Counted from the first letter of the stretch, positions 9,506 to 44,200 are shown. The stretch: DNA of 64,000 nt from Typhlomys cinereus (GCA_023101885.1 JALPQD010000516.1:7646-71645), one strand, 5' to 3'. Made by a program: numbers and translations. The notes: generated from the sequence alone by a model not told the origin.

Positions 9506-10296
9506 ACAGATGGATTTTTAAAGTGCTTTATGACTTTCTCTTATTTTGCAACTATAAAACTTCCTAAAACTGCTACCGTGTGGGAACATGCTGCTAGGGC
9601 TAACACCTCCCTGCATTACCGGGGACACAGAGGCTCCTATCTTGCTCCAGAAGAAATCGGGGCCAGCGGGGGTTTTGTTTTGTTTATTGGGGTGGTTTTG
9701 CTTTGCTTTGTTTCCCCTGACGCCCTTACTACGGTTTGGAATGAGTTGTCTCCCACAGTCTCACGTGTTTGAATCTGGTTGCTTGGGAAAGTCGGAACAC
9801 CTTGGGAAGGTGGAGCCTTGCTGGGGAAGGCAGCCACAGGGCTGGGCATGGGCGCAGCTGACCCTGCTGCTGGAGGAGTCTGCGCTGGAGCTGCACTTCT
9901 GCAGCGCTCCGCCTGCACGGTGCATGTAACTGAGGCTCCTCCAGCTTGGGCCAGCCAAGCCTTTTCCGCCCTGAAGGACCGATCTCCCCTCTGCAACCAT
10001 AAGCTGCCTAAATCTCCCTTTCTTCCACTAAACTACTTGACTTTGAGTGGTGTGTCGCAGCAACAGCAAGGAGTAACCGGTACAGCCCCTAAAAATATTA
10101 AAAGCTGTATCTTTCCTGCTAACACGGAATTGGCTACGATTAAAGATGCCAATTTTAATAACAAAGTGGACGTTCACTAAGCGCCACCTACAATTTCACC
10201 CTCTGCGTGACTTTCTCCAGGCCTCCCTCCAGGGACAACAGCGGGGACCTCCCGCGCGCTCCAGCTCCGCGCACGCCCGCCCGCCGCTGCAGGAGC

Positions 10297-10308
10297 ACGC
10301 ATGCGCAC
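10297..10308 (+). promoter_or_regulatory. NRF1-type site
   Basis: ACGCATGCGCAC matches the NRF1 palindrome core GCATGCGC, about 80 bp upstream of the X-box. Confidence 0.5.
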
Positions 10309-10385
10309 TCCCTCCCCGCTTCCCGGCAGCCCTCGCGGCACCAGCGCTCACGCGCACCTCGCCGGATCCCAGGGGGCGCTGCGTG

Positions 10386-10399
10386 GTTTCCATGGCGAC
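10386..10399 (+). promoter_or_regulatory. RFX X-box motif
   Basis: GTTTCCATGGCGAC fits the RFX X-box pattern (GTNRCC - spacer - RGYAAC type, two half-sites). X-boxes near the start site are typical of ciliary genes, which fits LCA5L, a paralogue of the ciliary protein lebercilin. Confidence 0.65.
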
Positions 10400-10451
10400 G
10401 CCGTAAGTCCCCGGGCCCGGCCTGATACGGCCGGGGAGCCGCACGGAGCAG

Positions 10452-33104
<22,653 letters not shown>

Positions 33105-33451
33105 ATATAACTACGCTAATACACTCTGGTTTGATAGACTAGCTGCTCGCCTCCCATCTCATTTCACGCGTGACGGTGTGTGCTGCTGTCTTTGGATAAT
33201 TACGCTTTTTCTGCACTGCAATCGAACTTAAAAATCCCACTGGATGCTAGCCAATGATGGCATTTTAAATATAAATCACAACTGTTTAGAGGCGCTTCTG
33301 CAGACAGTCTTAAAAATATTAGCTCGCAAAAAAAAAAAAAAAATTAGCTCGCCTGTTTGGTAGTCGTCTTTACTGTATGCCAAGGGGAAATTTTAGAGCA
33401 GTGCCCATGGAACGCCAGCTTTTTTTCATCTTTGATAAAAATGCAAACTAA

Positions 33452-33683
33452 GGGGCTGGAGAGGTGGCTCAGCGGTTAAGCCTCTGCCTTGCAGGCAGAA
33501 GGTCCTGAGTTCGGATCCTAGACCCCACGTATAGACGCCAGGCAGAAGCGGGGCATGGCCTGCGTTTCTGGTCCTGGTAGGGCGGAGTAGTTCCCAAATT
33601 CGTCCGTGGTTCTACACACACACACATACATACACACACATACGCACACATGCATATGCACAATTGAATAATAAAAAATTTTT
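33452..33683 (+). mobile_element. tRNA-derived SINE, 'GTATAGA' subfamily, with target duplication
   Basis: Flanked by AAAAATGCAAACTAA (33437-33451) and AAAAATGCGAACTAA (33684-33698), with one mismatch. Confidence 0.9.
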
Positions 33684-34180
33684 AAAAATGCGAACTAAAA
33701 CTGGCAATTTTTGCAAATTGCCTTTTTCTGTGTTCTTCAATTAGTCTAACTTTACCATCAGGGGAAAATGTTTTTTTTAAATATTTAAGAGATGTGCCTG
33801 GCATGGGTGTGAGGGGCAGAGGATGGAGGTCGCCTTTCCTTCCTTCCACCACTGCACTACAGGGGCAAAGTCAGGTGGCCTCTGCGGTAGCACTGATGCA
33901 GGTCATGCCATGTCTGCCACGGAAGGTCCCCTGACACTGGACAAGCAAGAGGCTTAAAAACACTCTACCAACGCCTCAACACTGTTGTGGCAGGTCAGTG
34001 GTAAGGGCAACGAGAACAAGCAGGAGGAGGTAAGCGGGGATCTGAAGCCAGGCTGCGCACCCAGGCTGTGCCCCCTGCGAGCTGGCATCATGAGGCAGGG
34101 CTCCTGATGGTGAAGCTGAAGCTTGAGCCATGAAGCCCAGCCGGCAGCACAGGGAAACCCCTCATTTCAAAAGATAAAAA

Positions 34181-34430
34181 GGGGACCAGAGAGATGGCTC
34201 AGGGGTTAAGCCTCTGCCTTGTAAGCAGCTCCTAAGTTCAAATCCCAGATCCCACATTTAAAAAAAAAAAAAAAAGCCAGGCAGAAATGGCAGCTGCCTG
34301 CACTTCAGTCCTGGAAGGCAGAGCCTGGGAGACCCCAGAGCAAAGCGAACAGGAGGGAGAAGCAACCGAGGGTGATTCCCAAAGTCCTCACCGCACACAC
34401 AGCACCCTGTGATACACACGGGCATAAATA
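34181..34430 (+). mobile_element. tRNA-derived SINE, copy 11
   Basis: GGACCAGAGAGATGGCTCAG head, a 17-A run inside the body, and GATACACACGGGC tail. Confidence 0.8.
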
Positions 34431-34481
34431 AGTAAGGACTGCAGGAACCTGGCGCCTACAGAAAGCCAGAGGGGGTCTGTC

Positions 34482-35000
34482 ATGGTTGTTGCGATGTGCG
34501 TTGCCCCCACAGGCTGTATTTGAATCCTTAGCCGATACTGTCGGGCAAGGCTGCAGCACCCTCAGGAGTGGGGTCTCGCTGGAGCAGGCATGTCACAGAG
34601 GTGGGCTTGAGCCCCTGCTTCCTGTGTTTGCTTTCCTGCCTTCCCGCTCTTGTGGCTGAGCAGCGTGACTAGCGGAACCCGGTACTGAGAAGTGCAGCTG
34701 TGAAATGTGGTGCCAAAAGGTGTTCGTGCTGTGAAACAGAATTTGGTACCAGCAGTGTAGCTGCTGCTACTGAAGCAGAAAGGTGATAAATTACTGCCGG
34801 TGGGAAGCCGCTGGTCTTTGGCCTCAGTCCACCTCCTTCCAACCTCTGGAAGGAGCGCACTCTGCGGTGCCAGTGTGGACGACTCCCCAGGGCTTTGAGA
34901 TTCGGGATGTTGCGTCTGGGACCCACGGTGACCATGCTGACCTCCGCTGTACACAGCTGGAATGTACACTGGTACCTCGCTTCCCTCTCTCCCTCCCCAG
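34482..35000 (+). mobile_element. MaLR/ERVL-like LTR with start of internal region
   Basis: Starts TGTCATGGTTGTTGCG, like the LTR of the antisense element in LCA5L. At about 34742 TTTGGTACCAGCAGTG follows, resembling the ERVL/MaLR leader after the LTR. Confidence 0.5.
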
Positions 35001-35150
35001 TGGATGGTTTTCTATGAAGTAGGCTGTAACCGGGACGTTGGCTGCACTCCGAGGACCTTTCCTGCAGTTAGCCCCTACGCATGTGTTTTTCTTTCGTCCC
35101 TTTGGCTAATAAATCTTGCTCGTTCTCTGCCCCTGAGCAGCCTCTCTCTC
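34990..35150 (+). mobile_element. Possible LTR polyadenylation region
   Basis: CTAATAAATCTTGCTCG after a C/T-rich stretch resembles the R/U5 of a class I LTR. Boundaries are not visible. Confidence 0.3.
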
Positions 35151-35937
35151 CTGTGGCAAGGGGAACGTTCCCAACACCACCAAGATGTGGCTGGTGGGCT
35201 TCTGAACTGTGGTGGGAGAAATGAGAACCTTGAACTTCTGGACTAGGAAAGTCTTTATTTCTTGGAGACAGAATGTAAGGGCCATTCTAGTGGCGCTTTG
35301 AAAGAGCAACCTGAGAAAGATACTCTTGGGGGAGGTCCAGTTTATGAGGGCCAGAGGGGGCGCAGACTAGGGGGCTGAACCAGGGGCAGCTTGAGTGGGC
35401 TTTGTGGGAGCGCTGTCATCTGCCCGTGTCCTCCCAGCTTGCCTAAAGCTCAAATGTAATGGACCGATGTGTCTGGTGAATGGAATTTCAAGACAACATA
35501 ATCTTGAGTCTGGCATGGCTGCTTTTTAGTGCGCTTGCCCAGATCCACGATGAAAAAAAGAGAGCTTCTCAGGGCTCCTTTCTCAGGCAGAAAGAAAGAA
35601 ACACTGTAAAGTTTGATGAGGAAAACGTTGAGGGCAAACAATGTTGAACCAGGAGAATGCAAACACAAAATGGCAGTTATTATCAGAGAGCTTAGCCCAT
35701 TAGGGAAACAAAGCCTGCTTCCTGCTTCATTAGAAGACAAGAAAAAGTCTAGTCAGCCTGGTCTCGAGGGCAAACTGGAGGGACGGAGTTCAGATCCCAA
35801 GGGGGGGGCAATGCCAAGTGGAAATGGCAGTGGCCTGTACTTCCAGTTCTGGAAGACGGGCTGGGAAATCCCACAAGGTAGAAGATATCCAGATGACTCC
35901 TAAAGTCACCCTTGGTCCTCCACAGGACAGTGTCCTA

Positions 35938-36060
35938 ACCAAAGCCCAGGACCGGACAAAGTCGATGCAGAATTCTATGAGACCTTCAAAGAACTAACAC
36001 CAATCATATCACCTACAGTCCAGAGAAATAATTAAAACAAAGAATGCAACCCCACCCCCG
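35938..36060 (+). mobile_element. L1 ORF2 fragment (reverse transcriptase), decayed
   Basis: Conceptual translation gives GPDKVDAEFYETFKELTPI, matching the L1 ORF2 GPDG..AEFYQTFKEEL block. The next part of the same ORF (LPNSPYETSITVIPN) resumes at about 37222, so about 1.1 kb has been inserted between. Confidence 0.7.
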
Positions 36061-36278
36061 ACTTAAGCTATGTTGTCTTTCTGGGCAGAGGGAAGGAAAA
36101 GGAAACAGCACATGAATACTGTTGGAAGATCGAACCCCTGGCATGGTTCTTGTGTGGTTTCACAAGCATCCATGACACACAAAAGTTTCTGATACACAAA
36201 AGTTTCCTTCCTTGATTACTGGTCAGGAGGTGTCAGTTTGTCTGCGTTTGAGGTTTAAGGGGGAACAAGAGGTTTATT

Positions 36279-36640
36279 TTGGCCTATGACTGTCGGTTAC
36301 TCTTGTTAGTCCAGCCTGGCATGAGGTACGTACCACCACCAGAAGCCAAGGCCGATCTGGCCACAACTGCTGCTGAATGGCAAATCTGCCAGCAACAGAG
36401 ACCAACACCAAAAGTCGGGGGAATTTGCCAAGAGAGGGACAGACTTCATTTGCCAAACTTCCTCAAGTCCAACGGCAGACTCAGGCTCATGGAACCACTA
36501 GTCTCCCCAGCTCAGTTCAGGAGCTGGGCACCTCAGCAGTCCCGGTCGAGTGCTTCAGATGCTTCACTCAGTCAGCTTCCTGCGTCCTCTTCATCTGCTG
36601 GGACGTCCCACTCGCCATGGGCTGGGCCTCCCATCAATTA
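36279..36640 (+). pseudogene. Possible ERVL-type pol (integrase) remnant
   Basis: EWQICQQQRPTP resembles the zinc-binding end of ERVL integrase (CxxCQQQRPT), followed in another frame by GTDFI, akin to the integrase core start. It is heavily broken and the assignment is tentative. Confidence 0.3.
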
Positions 36641-36979
36641 GACCATCTCCTGCAGGCCTGCTCTGGGCTTAACTCAGCTACTAATTCTTTACACGTGTGC
36701 CCAGAGCTGGAGCTTCTGGGGTCCAGGAGAAGCTCCCTCCATCAGATACTGTGGTGCACACCCGGGGCTGGCAGCCACCACCCTGGACTACAGGAATCAT
36801 GGAGGCTGCCACCTTGCTCAGGGTGGCATGTGCCATGACCAAGGTGGAGCCAGACACGAATCGTTTGTCCCAAAGTTTGCTTTAGTGACTGACCCACGGC
36901 TGACTGACAAATGGAATGGATAAGCATTGGTAAGTGTCTGTGAGGTGCAGATTCTGTCCTGGGAGTCTTGGATTTTTGT

Positions 36980-37195
36980 TTGTTTGTTTGTTTGGGGTGT
37001 GTGTGTGTGTGTAGAGGGTCCCCGTGGAGGACCAAAGGTGACTTCAGTAATCATCCTGGATGGCTTCTACCTCCTTTTTGCTTAGCTCCCAAGTTCTGCC
37101 TTCCAGGCTGGAAGTGCAGGCCACCGCCTTTTCCCCCTGGTGTTTTTACATGTAGGAACCTGGGATCCAAACTCAGGACCTTCTGCTTACAAGAC
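36980..37195 (-). mobile_element. tRNA-derived SINE, antisense copy
   Basis: (GT)n, GTCCCCGTGGAGGACCAAAG, AATCATCCTGGATGGCTTCT, then AACTCAGGACCTTCTGCTTA. The head is missing or diverged. Confidence 0.75.
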
Positions 37196-37380
37196 AGACA
37201 AAGTCTTATTCCATAAAAGAAGAAAACACTTCCAAACTCCCCTTATGAAACCAGTATTACAGTGATACCAAACCAGATAAAGACACAGTTTTAAAAAAAA
37301 AAAAAAAAAAGAGAGAAAATTTCAGACCAATCTCCCTAATGAATATGGATGCAAAAATCTTCACTAAAAAATTTGAAAAC

Positions 37381-37802
37381 TGTCATAGTTAGGTACGGGT
37401 GTCAACTTGACAGATGAGAGGTTTGAGGTCCAGGCACATTTGCAGAGAACTAGTGGTTGAATTAAACCTAGAGAGAGCAGACTTGCAGGCTGTCTAGCTA
37501 ATGAAGATCCAGTCCATGGTGGGTAGGATTAGGCCTGGAATAAAACACAGAGAGCTGGTTGAGAAAGGCATCCTTGTGTATACTTGGCCAGACATGCTGG
37601 TCTGCCAAGTAAGGATCGTTCCTCTCTCAGCCTTCATGTGAAGATGGTGTGCCCAGTTCCCTCAGCCCTGGTGTTGGTGTGAGCTCCCCTGCTAAGGTGG
37701 AAAAACAACTATAACCAAGAATCTTAAGAGAAAATACACTCTGTGTTCTCTTAATCCATTTGATGGTGATTTCATCAGCAACCATTCAGGCTAACTACAA
37801 CA
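37381..37802. mobile_element. 422-bp element with inverted ends nested in L1
   Basis: Begins TGTCATAGTTAG and ends CTAACTACAACA, whose complement is TGTTGTAGTTAG, so the ends are imperfect inverted repeats (10 of 12). The L1 reads continuously across it when removed, with AAAC/AAAAC on both sides. A DNA transposon or a short LTR is possible; family not named. Confidence 0.6.
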
Positions 37803-37841
37803 AAACCTAATTCAAACCCACATTAAAAGATTATATATCAG

Positions 37842-38090
37842 GCTGGAGAGATGGCTCAGGGGTTAAGATTCTGTCTCGAAAGCAGAAAGTCCTGAGTTTG
37901 GATCCCAGGTCCCACGTAAAAAACGACAGGTAGAAATGGCAGCAGCCTGCAATTTTGGTCCTTGTGGGTGGAATCTAGGAAATCCCAGAGCAAAGCAAAA
38001 AGGAGGTAGAAGCAATCCAGGATGATTCCTGAAGTCACTCTTGGCCCTACACAGTGACACATATTGCCCTCTGATACAATAAATAAATAG
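37842..38090 (+). mobile_element. tRNA-derived SINE, nested in L1
   Basis: GGCTGGAGAGATGGCTCAGG head, GGATCCCAGGTCCCACGTAA, and GATACAATAAATAAATAG tail. Confidence 0.88.
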
Positions 38091-38819
38091 ACAGAGAGAC
38101 AGACAAAGATTGCTTGTCAGAGATGTACGGATGATTCAACTTGCATAAATCAGTAAGTACAATTCATCACATAAAAGAACTCAAGCAATCATATGACCAT
38201 CTCAACAGATATGGAAAAGGTCTTTGACAAATCAAGCCGTAGAGAGGACATGGCCAGAAGGAACCAGCAAAATAAGGTTACAAACAAGTGAACAGCCAGC
38301 ACCATGCTTAACAGGGAAAACGCACAGTGTTCCCACCAAGACCAAGAGCAAGACAAGGACATCACTCTGCCACTTCTACTGACGTCAGCTTGAGCATCAG
38401 ACAAGAGAAGATGACAAAGTCAAAGCACCATCAATGTTCACGGACACGATTCTCTGCATAAAGAACACTGAAGACTACACCGTAAAGTTCTTAGCATTAT
38501 AAACACCTTCAGCAATAAGTGCACACAGGTCAATAGCTTTCCTGTATACCAGTGTCAAGCACAATGAAAAGGAGTTTAGGGAAACAATCCATTCAGGACA
38601 GACACACACACCTGTGTAAAAGCCTAACCAAGGGAACAAAAGAACTGGTAAGAAAGTTTTAAGGCAGACTCAGTGAGACAAAAAGTCATAAATCTAAGGA
38701 AAGATTTGTAAGAAAAGGGGACTGGAAAGGGGTGGGAGAAAGATGGGGGAATAATCAGAATGTATTATATACATGTACAAAATTGTCGAAGAACAAATTT
38801 TATTAATTAAAAAAAATGG

Positions 38820-39085
38820 TCTGGAGAGACAGCTCAGGGGTTAAGACTCTGCCTCACGAGCAGAAGGTCCTGAGTTCAGCTGCCAGGTCCCACATAAAAA
38901 CACCAGGCAGAAATGGTGGCGGCCTGTACTTCAGGCTCTGTCTGGTGAGCAGAACATGAGGAAATCCCAGAAGGAAGCAAAAAGGAGGTAGAAGCAATCC
39001 AGGATGATTCCTGAAGTCACCCTTGGTCCTCCACAGGGACACACAGTGCCCCCGATACACGTGCACACACACAAATAAATGAATA
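38820..39085 (+). mobile_element. tRNA-derived SINE, copy 14
   Basis: CTGGAGAGACAGCTCAGGGG head, a full body, and GATACACGTGCACACACAC tail. Confidence 0.88.
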
Positions 39086-39339
39086 AGTAAATATGAAAAA
39101 AGACATCAGGGTGGGAAATGGCTCAGTAGGTAACCGCACTTGCTGTGCAGGCTTGAGAACCTGAGTTTGAATCTCCCCAGTAACAAACTGGGCGTGGCCA
39201 TCTAAGCCTAGAACCAGAACTGTAGCAAGAAGACTAGATCCAGGCTAGTGAGATGCTGCCTCTAGGGAACAAAGCAGATCATATAGCAGGACATCTGATG
39301 TTCTCTCTGAGTGAACAAAGGCACGAACACTCACACGGC

Positions 39340-39372
39340 ACGCACATACACTCACACACGCATATACACTCA

Positions 39373-39411
<39 letters not shown>

Positions 39412-39680
39412 CACGCAATACACTCACACACACATATACACACACACACGGCACGCAATACACTCACACACACACATACACTCACGGCACGCAGATACAC
39501 ACACACAGTACACTCACATACACACGCACATACACTCACACGGCACACATACACACACACACATACACTCACATACACACGCACATACACTCACACGGCA
39601 CGCACATATACACACACACATACACTCACACGCACATACACTCACACACGCACATACACTCACACACACACATACACAAA
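39340..39680. repeat. Complex ACACAC/CACGGCACGC microsatellite
   Basis: Repeats of ATACACTCACAC with interspersed GGCACGC. Long open frames (Thr-His or Cys-Val repeats) are artefacts. Confidence 0.95.
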
Positions 39681-39872
39681 ATGACTTTGGTGTTTCAGAT
39701 TTTACTTTTATAATCTTCAAAAAAGCTTTAAAAGCACATGCATCAATATTCATAAACATGGACTGTTCTAGAGAATCCTAAGAACATGGTAACAAGTGGA
39801 ACATTTGAGACTACAACAAGATATAGAGTCAGAAGCACACCTTTGACTGTATTGTTTTTAGCTCACACAATG

Positions 39873-39878
39873 TTTATT
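39873..39878 (-). terminator. GET1: Polyadenylation signal for GET1
   Basis: TTTATT on the + strand reads AATAAA on the - strand, giving a 3' UTR of about 1.26 kb from the GET1 stop at 41141 and a cleavage site near 39855. Chosen because it is the clearest signal downstream of the stop. Confidence 0.5.
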
Positions 39879-41140
39879 GTCTGTTTTAAACAAATACAAG
39901 CTCTGGAAAAGCCCGGGATGACATAATGGACCATAAAGGACAGCCAGCCCCTCCTGCGCCTTCATAACGGTGTGGCCTGAGCAGCCCTGAGGCGGACATC
40001 TCTGGCCTGAGACCTGCCGGTCCTGGCTGCGGGCACTGATGCTCCTCCCTGAGCCGCGAGGCAGGGAGTGGGCGCGTGCCCTGTGGGCGCGTCCAGGCAG
40101 GAACCAAGGTGGTGAGTTCCCTCCACCTCGGGCTTCTCGTCCTCGTGGGGGAGCATGCCGGAAGCTGGGTCAGGCCGCACAGGCTCAGCAAGTCCCTGTG
40201 TATTCACACGTACTCCAAGGAACCCCAGAGTGTAAACACTGGGGTGCTGGAGCCGCCGTGCACCTCAGCCTTCCACGGAGCTCCCGTGGCTCAGGAGCAG
40301 GAGCAGCTTCAGAAGCCGGTGCTGGCGCAGCTTTCCACGCTGTGCTTCCGGGGGAGGGCGGGAGCCACACCAGCTGGCAGCAGTGGGCGCGCACAGTAAC
40401 GAGTGGCTAAAGGAGGAACATCTGCTAGCACGAGAGTATGTTCACTAGAAAACATGCTTCGAAAACATTGAGCTCGACTGCCCAGGAAGCAGGTCATCAG
40501 CTCGGAGCAGCTCAGTCAGACCCCACTTCGTTGTCCCCCACAGAGCACAAACACTAAACGCTGTCAAAGTGGACTTCATAAAACGCTTTAAATAAAAACC
40601 CGGTTCAAGCACAGACTACTGCACCGGTCTCGCAAACACATTTATGAAACACTGCCGCGGAGTGGGCAGGTCGCGCGCATGCAGCGCGCACACGACGTCC
40701 AGCAGAGGGAGGCGGCACGTGCATTGCAGGTAGTGTTCTCTCGGCCCTGGCACCTAAGGTTGAACAGCAAACTTTCAAATTCTAGCAGCAGTGTTGAAAT
40801 TACGTTAACTTCAAAAATGGACCAGAAACAGTACTGTCTTTAAAGTAAGTTGGTAAAAATTTTTGACTTTCCACTTAGCAAAAGAACCAAAATATGCCAA
40901 GATCAGGCACATCCCAGGCCAACAGGAGACCCCAGCGGGTCAGGGTTCTGGGATGTGGAACGATGCCGGCTGGTCCACACGTCAACCAGCCTTTCCAGGA
41001 ACCACGATTCTTAGAAGAATCGACACAAAGTCTAAGAACAAACAACTCAACAGAAAAATAACCTGTGTGCGTTCTTGTTGATTCTGGCCAGTGTCCGTCA
41101 GATTGCTACCTAAAGCCTCACGAGCGAATCCATCTTCTCT

Positions 41141-41214
41141 TCAGCTGAAAGGGTGAAGAACAATAGCCACAACCTTGTTGCAGACCAGGATCCAGCAGGT
41201 AATTCCAACCCCGC
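41141..41214 (-). CDS. GET1: GET1 exon 5 (last)
   Basis: Acceptor TTTGCAG|GC; encodes residues 151-174 (GGVGITCWILVCNKVV ... LHPFS); stop TGA at 41143-41141. The 3' UTR continues to about 39855. Confidence 0.95.
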
Positions 41215-44200
41215 CTGCAAACGGAGTCAGTGTGAGAACATCCCCAAGCCTCGTTCTTCCCGCCTGCGCTCCAGCCAGCGGGGAGCACGCCACAGGCGGG
41301 GAGCACGCCACAGGTGGGGAGCACGCCACGGCTGCGCTACAGCCGGCGGGGAGCACGCCACGGCCTGTGCCCCCGGCCTCTGCTCCCTTAGGGAAAAGGT
41401 TCCAGCTCTTCTGAGCAGGGCCGCGGGGTTTCCGAGGAAGGACGGCCCAGCGCAGGGGCCTGTGCAGTGTCTCTGAGCAGAGCTGCTACTGAGCGTGATG
41501 TTAACCGACTGCAGAACCCTGTATCTTTCTTTTCCTTCCCAAAACAAAAGGCTGTAAACACAGCCCTGCTCTGCTGGCCTAACGGGGAGCCACGTGTACG
41601 TCCCCAGGGGCACAGCCACAGCTCTGCAGAAGGCAAGGGCGCCGGATCCGCGGACCAGCAGCCTGAGATCCTGCCCAACCGCGGCTCTGCTCCTGAGCGC
41701 CATGCTGGCCCAAGCAGCTTCCCTTGGCCCCCTGCGAAGCCAGGGCAAAGCACAGCTCACGGAGCTGAGAATAGGACAAGGTAGGGCAGCGCACACCCCT
41801 ACGTGAGCCCCTTCACAGCTTTCCAGAACGTTCTTACCTGCTACCCTAGTAGGGAAGGCTACCAGGCGGTCCAGTGGGGTGATCCACTTGCTCGGCACAA
41901 CAGCCACAGGGACAGAGTAGTACTTCCAAATGAGGGAGACCATCAAGGCTGCCTGCAAGGACACGCGCGGTGAGTGGACGCCGGCTGTCCGCCACACGAC
42001 CGCCACCAGAGAAGGGAAGAAACACCCCAGGAAACGGCCACCTGAAGCCGTGCTCCAGCCAACAGCAGACTCAAAGCTAGACTCTCGGTGCACATCTGAA
42101 GACAAGGTCGAGTTAAACGTGAGCTCACAGGACGGCTACGGCAGGAGTGGGCGGGCCTCTCCAAGGAAATGGCATGTTTTATTTAAACAGACAACATATA
42201 TACACTACTTGCTGGCACAGATGTCCTGGGTATCTGTGTCCACCGCACATGGCCTCTCATGAGCTCAACTACATGCTACGCAGACCACAGCGAAAGAGAC
42301 TCCATGACCTCTAATATGTCACCTTCCACTCGCGTGTTCATGGGGGCAGCGGCAGCTGCTCTGTCAAGTTCAACATGGATGGAAAAGCAATACTTCCCCA
42401 GTAGTGATCCTGCTGTGGCCGCGCCCTAGGGAGCCTGAGCTGATCCATTTCCTCCACTCTTCCTCTACCGCTGCTCTTAGAGCTAACGCCCAAGGTGACT
42501 CGGGCGGCCACTGTGGCCGTCAGCAGCACAGGCAGCCACAGCCACTCTGCGCCAGCAGCCTGGGAACCCCCCAAAGGTGAACGCGCACTCACCCCCAGCT
42601 GAGAAAGCTGGGGGCCACCTCCAGGAAGTCAGCCAGCGCCCACACGGAGGGTGGAAAGTACTGTGTATGCACACCAGGGGCACGTTATGGCCAAAACCAC
42701 TGGTGACGCCAAAGAGACATGAGCCCCAAGGCAATGGAAAGGGCTCTGCCAAGCCCACCTCTGACCAAGAGAAAGACTTTCTTTCTCCTAGTTGAGCTCA
42801 GTGTGAGAGCACGTGCTGGCAGATGGCACAGGGTGGGCGTGGTGAAGGCAAATTCACCAGTCCATCACCAGCGAAAGAGCCGTTGGGGACGCCACGGAAC
42901 ACTTACCTGCAATACGTAGAAAGCAACGCTTATCACCCATTTGATCTTGGCCAGCTGAGCTGTCCTCGCTTTCACTGAAACGACAAAGTGAAACATGGCA
43001 GTCCAGAAAAAAATCAACAACTTCACAAGCACCCAAGTAGCAAAGCTAACTCGACACAGACCACCCAAGTGGCACAGCAACCCCACCCCACAGCCTGCCA
43101 GCCCTGCCGCACCGTGGGTTTTGAGCCTGTCGGTCATCTTGTTGATCTTCCTCTCCAGCCTGGCGTATCTGGCGAACTCGTCCATCATGCTGACGGTAGA
43201 CAGCTCCTGCTTCATGTCCTGGATGTCGGCTCTCATCTGCGTCTCCTGCTCCGCATCCTTCTGCAGCACCCTGGAAACCTGGGGGAGGGGAGCGCAGCAC
43301 TGGCATCGGTGACATTCCTCCCCGCGGTGGAGGCCTGATCCTCACCGGAAGCACAGCATGCCCTGAATGCTCTGCGATCCAGGCAGCCCCGTGTCTCTCT
43401 ACGGCCTGGAGCGCAAGATGGGCTTTGAACTTGTCCAGGTACCAGCCAGGTCTAAGGGTTTGGGGAAAGCATTGCGTAGGCATGCTGCTAACACAGAAGC
43501 TAGAGCGCCCCCCCAAACTCTTTAAGGCCCATCTAAAGCCTGAACCCCGCCCACCCTGCAGAAGGCACAACCACCCAAACCTCCCTCTCACCGCAGTGCT
43601 GCGTGCAGCTCGCGCATCCTGGCCAGTCCCAGCCAACCTCTGCCAGCCCTGCCCCAGCCAGCCCCCACCCCAAATGTTAGCAATGACCCTCGATGGACAA
43701 GTCCAAACAAGATACTCTCCCTCCCCAACATCCTAGCTGCCCCTTCAAGCTGCCTGAGACTACAAAGGCTTTTTCCTGAGTCTACAACAACCACTCACAA
43801 ACCACCAACTCCCTTGTATTCAAAGTAAACTTTCCTTCTACAGCCGTGTCTGCGTGTAGCCAGAGTCCCTGTGCATATATTCCTCAGGGTACTGGTTCAA
43901 TTGAGACTATAAGTGAAGAGCAATTCCACCACAGAATGACCAAGTCACACAAGCAATCTCCCTGCTTCCTGAAGAGCAAACGGGGGAGGGGACAGGGTAG
44001 AAGTGAGAAGTGGGGGCCCAGAGCAGGGGGCAGGGCCCATGAGAAGAGCCTTTACACAGGGGACACCCTGGCCAGGTCCCAAGACAAGGTGAGAATAGTT
44101 GTATGTCAGGGCACAGGGCCCAGCACAGTGCAGTGAAAAGGGCAGCTACGCGCCCAGCCCCACAGCATCAGGACAGTGCTGCAGTCAGTCCGCGGAGCGT

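Larger units (their letters stand above)
7835..10180. other. Intergenic stretch between the ERV and the LCA5L promoter
   Basis: Holds CA microsatellites (8229-8250, 8312-8400), one + and one - copy of the tRNA-derived SINE, and a (GT)n tract (9213-9258). I looked here on the - strand for SH3BGR exons, expected from human synteny, and recognised none. Confidence 0.6.
37205..38810 (+). mobile_element. L1 ORF2 remnant interrupted by two insertions
   Basis: LPNSPYETSITVIPN (from about 37222) and TCTCCCTAATGAATATGGAT precede an insertion at 37381-37802. L1 resumes (AACCCACATTAAAAGATTAT) and is cut again by a SINE (37842-38090). It then continues as GTACGGATGATTCAACTTGC to the ATACCAGTGTCAAGC region. 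Full of stops, hence a fossil. Confidence 0.75.
33105..39854. other. Interval between the convergent ends of LCA5L and GET1
   Basis: The LCA5L 3' UTR starts here. No convincing AATAAA was seen before the SINE at 33452. The rest is transposon relics (SINEs, MaLR-like LTR, ERV pol, L1 with nested insertions) and a CA-rich tract at 39340-39680. No gene was recognised. Confidence 0.6.

Noticed and set aside
39311..39781. Long His/Thr ORFs over 39.3-39.7 kb
   Set aside because: CA-rich microsatellite translations.
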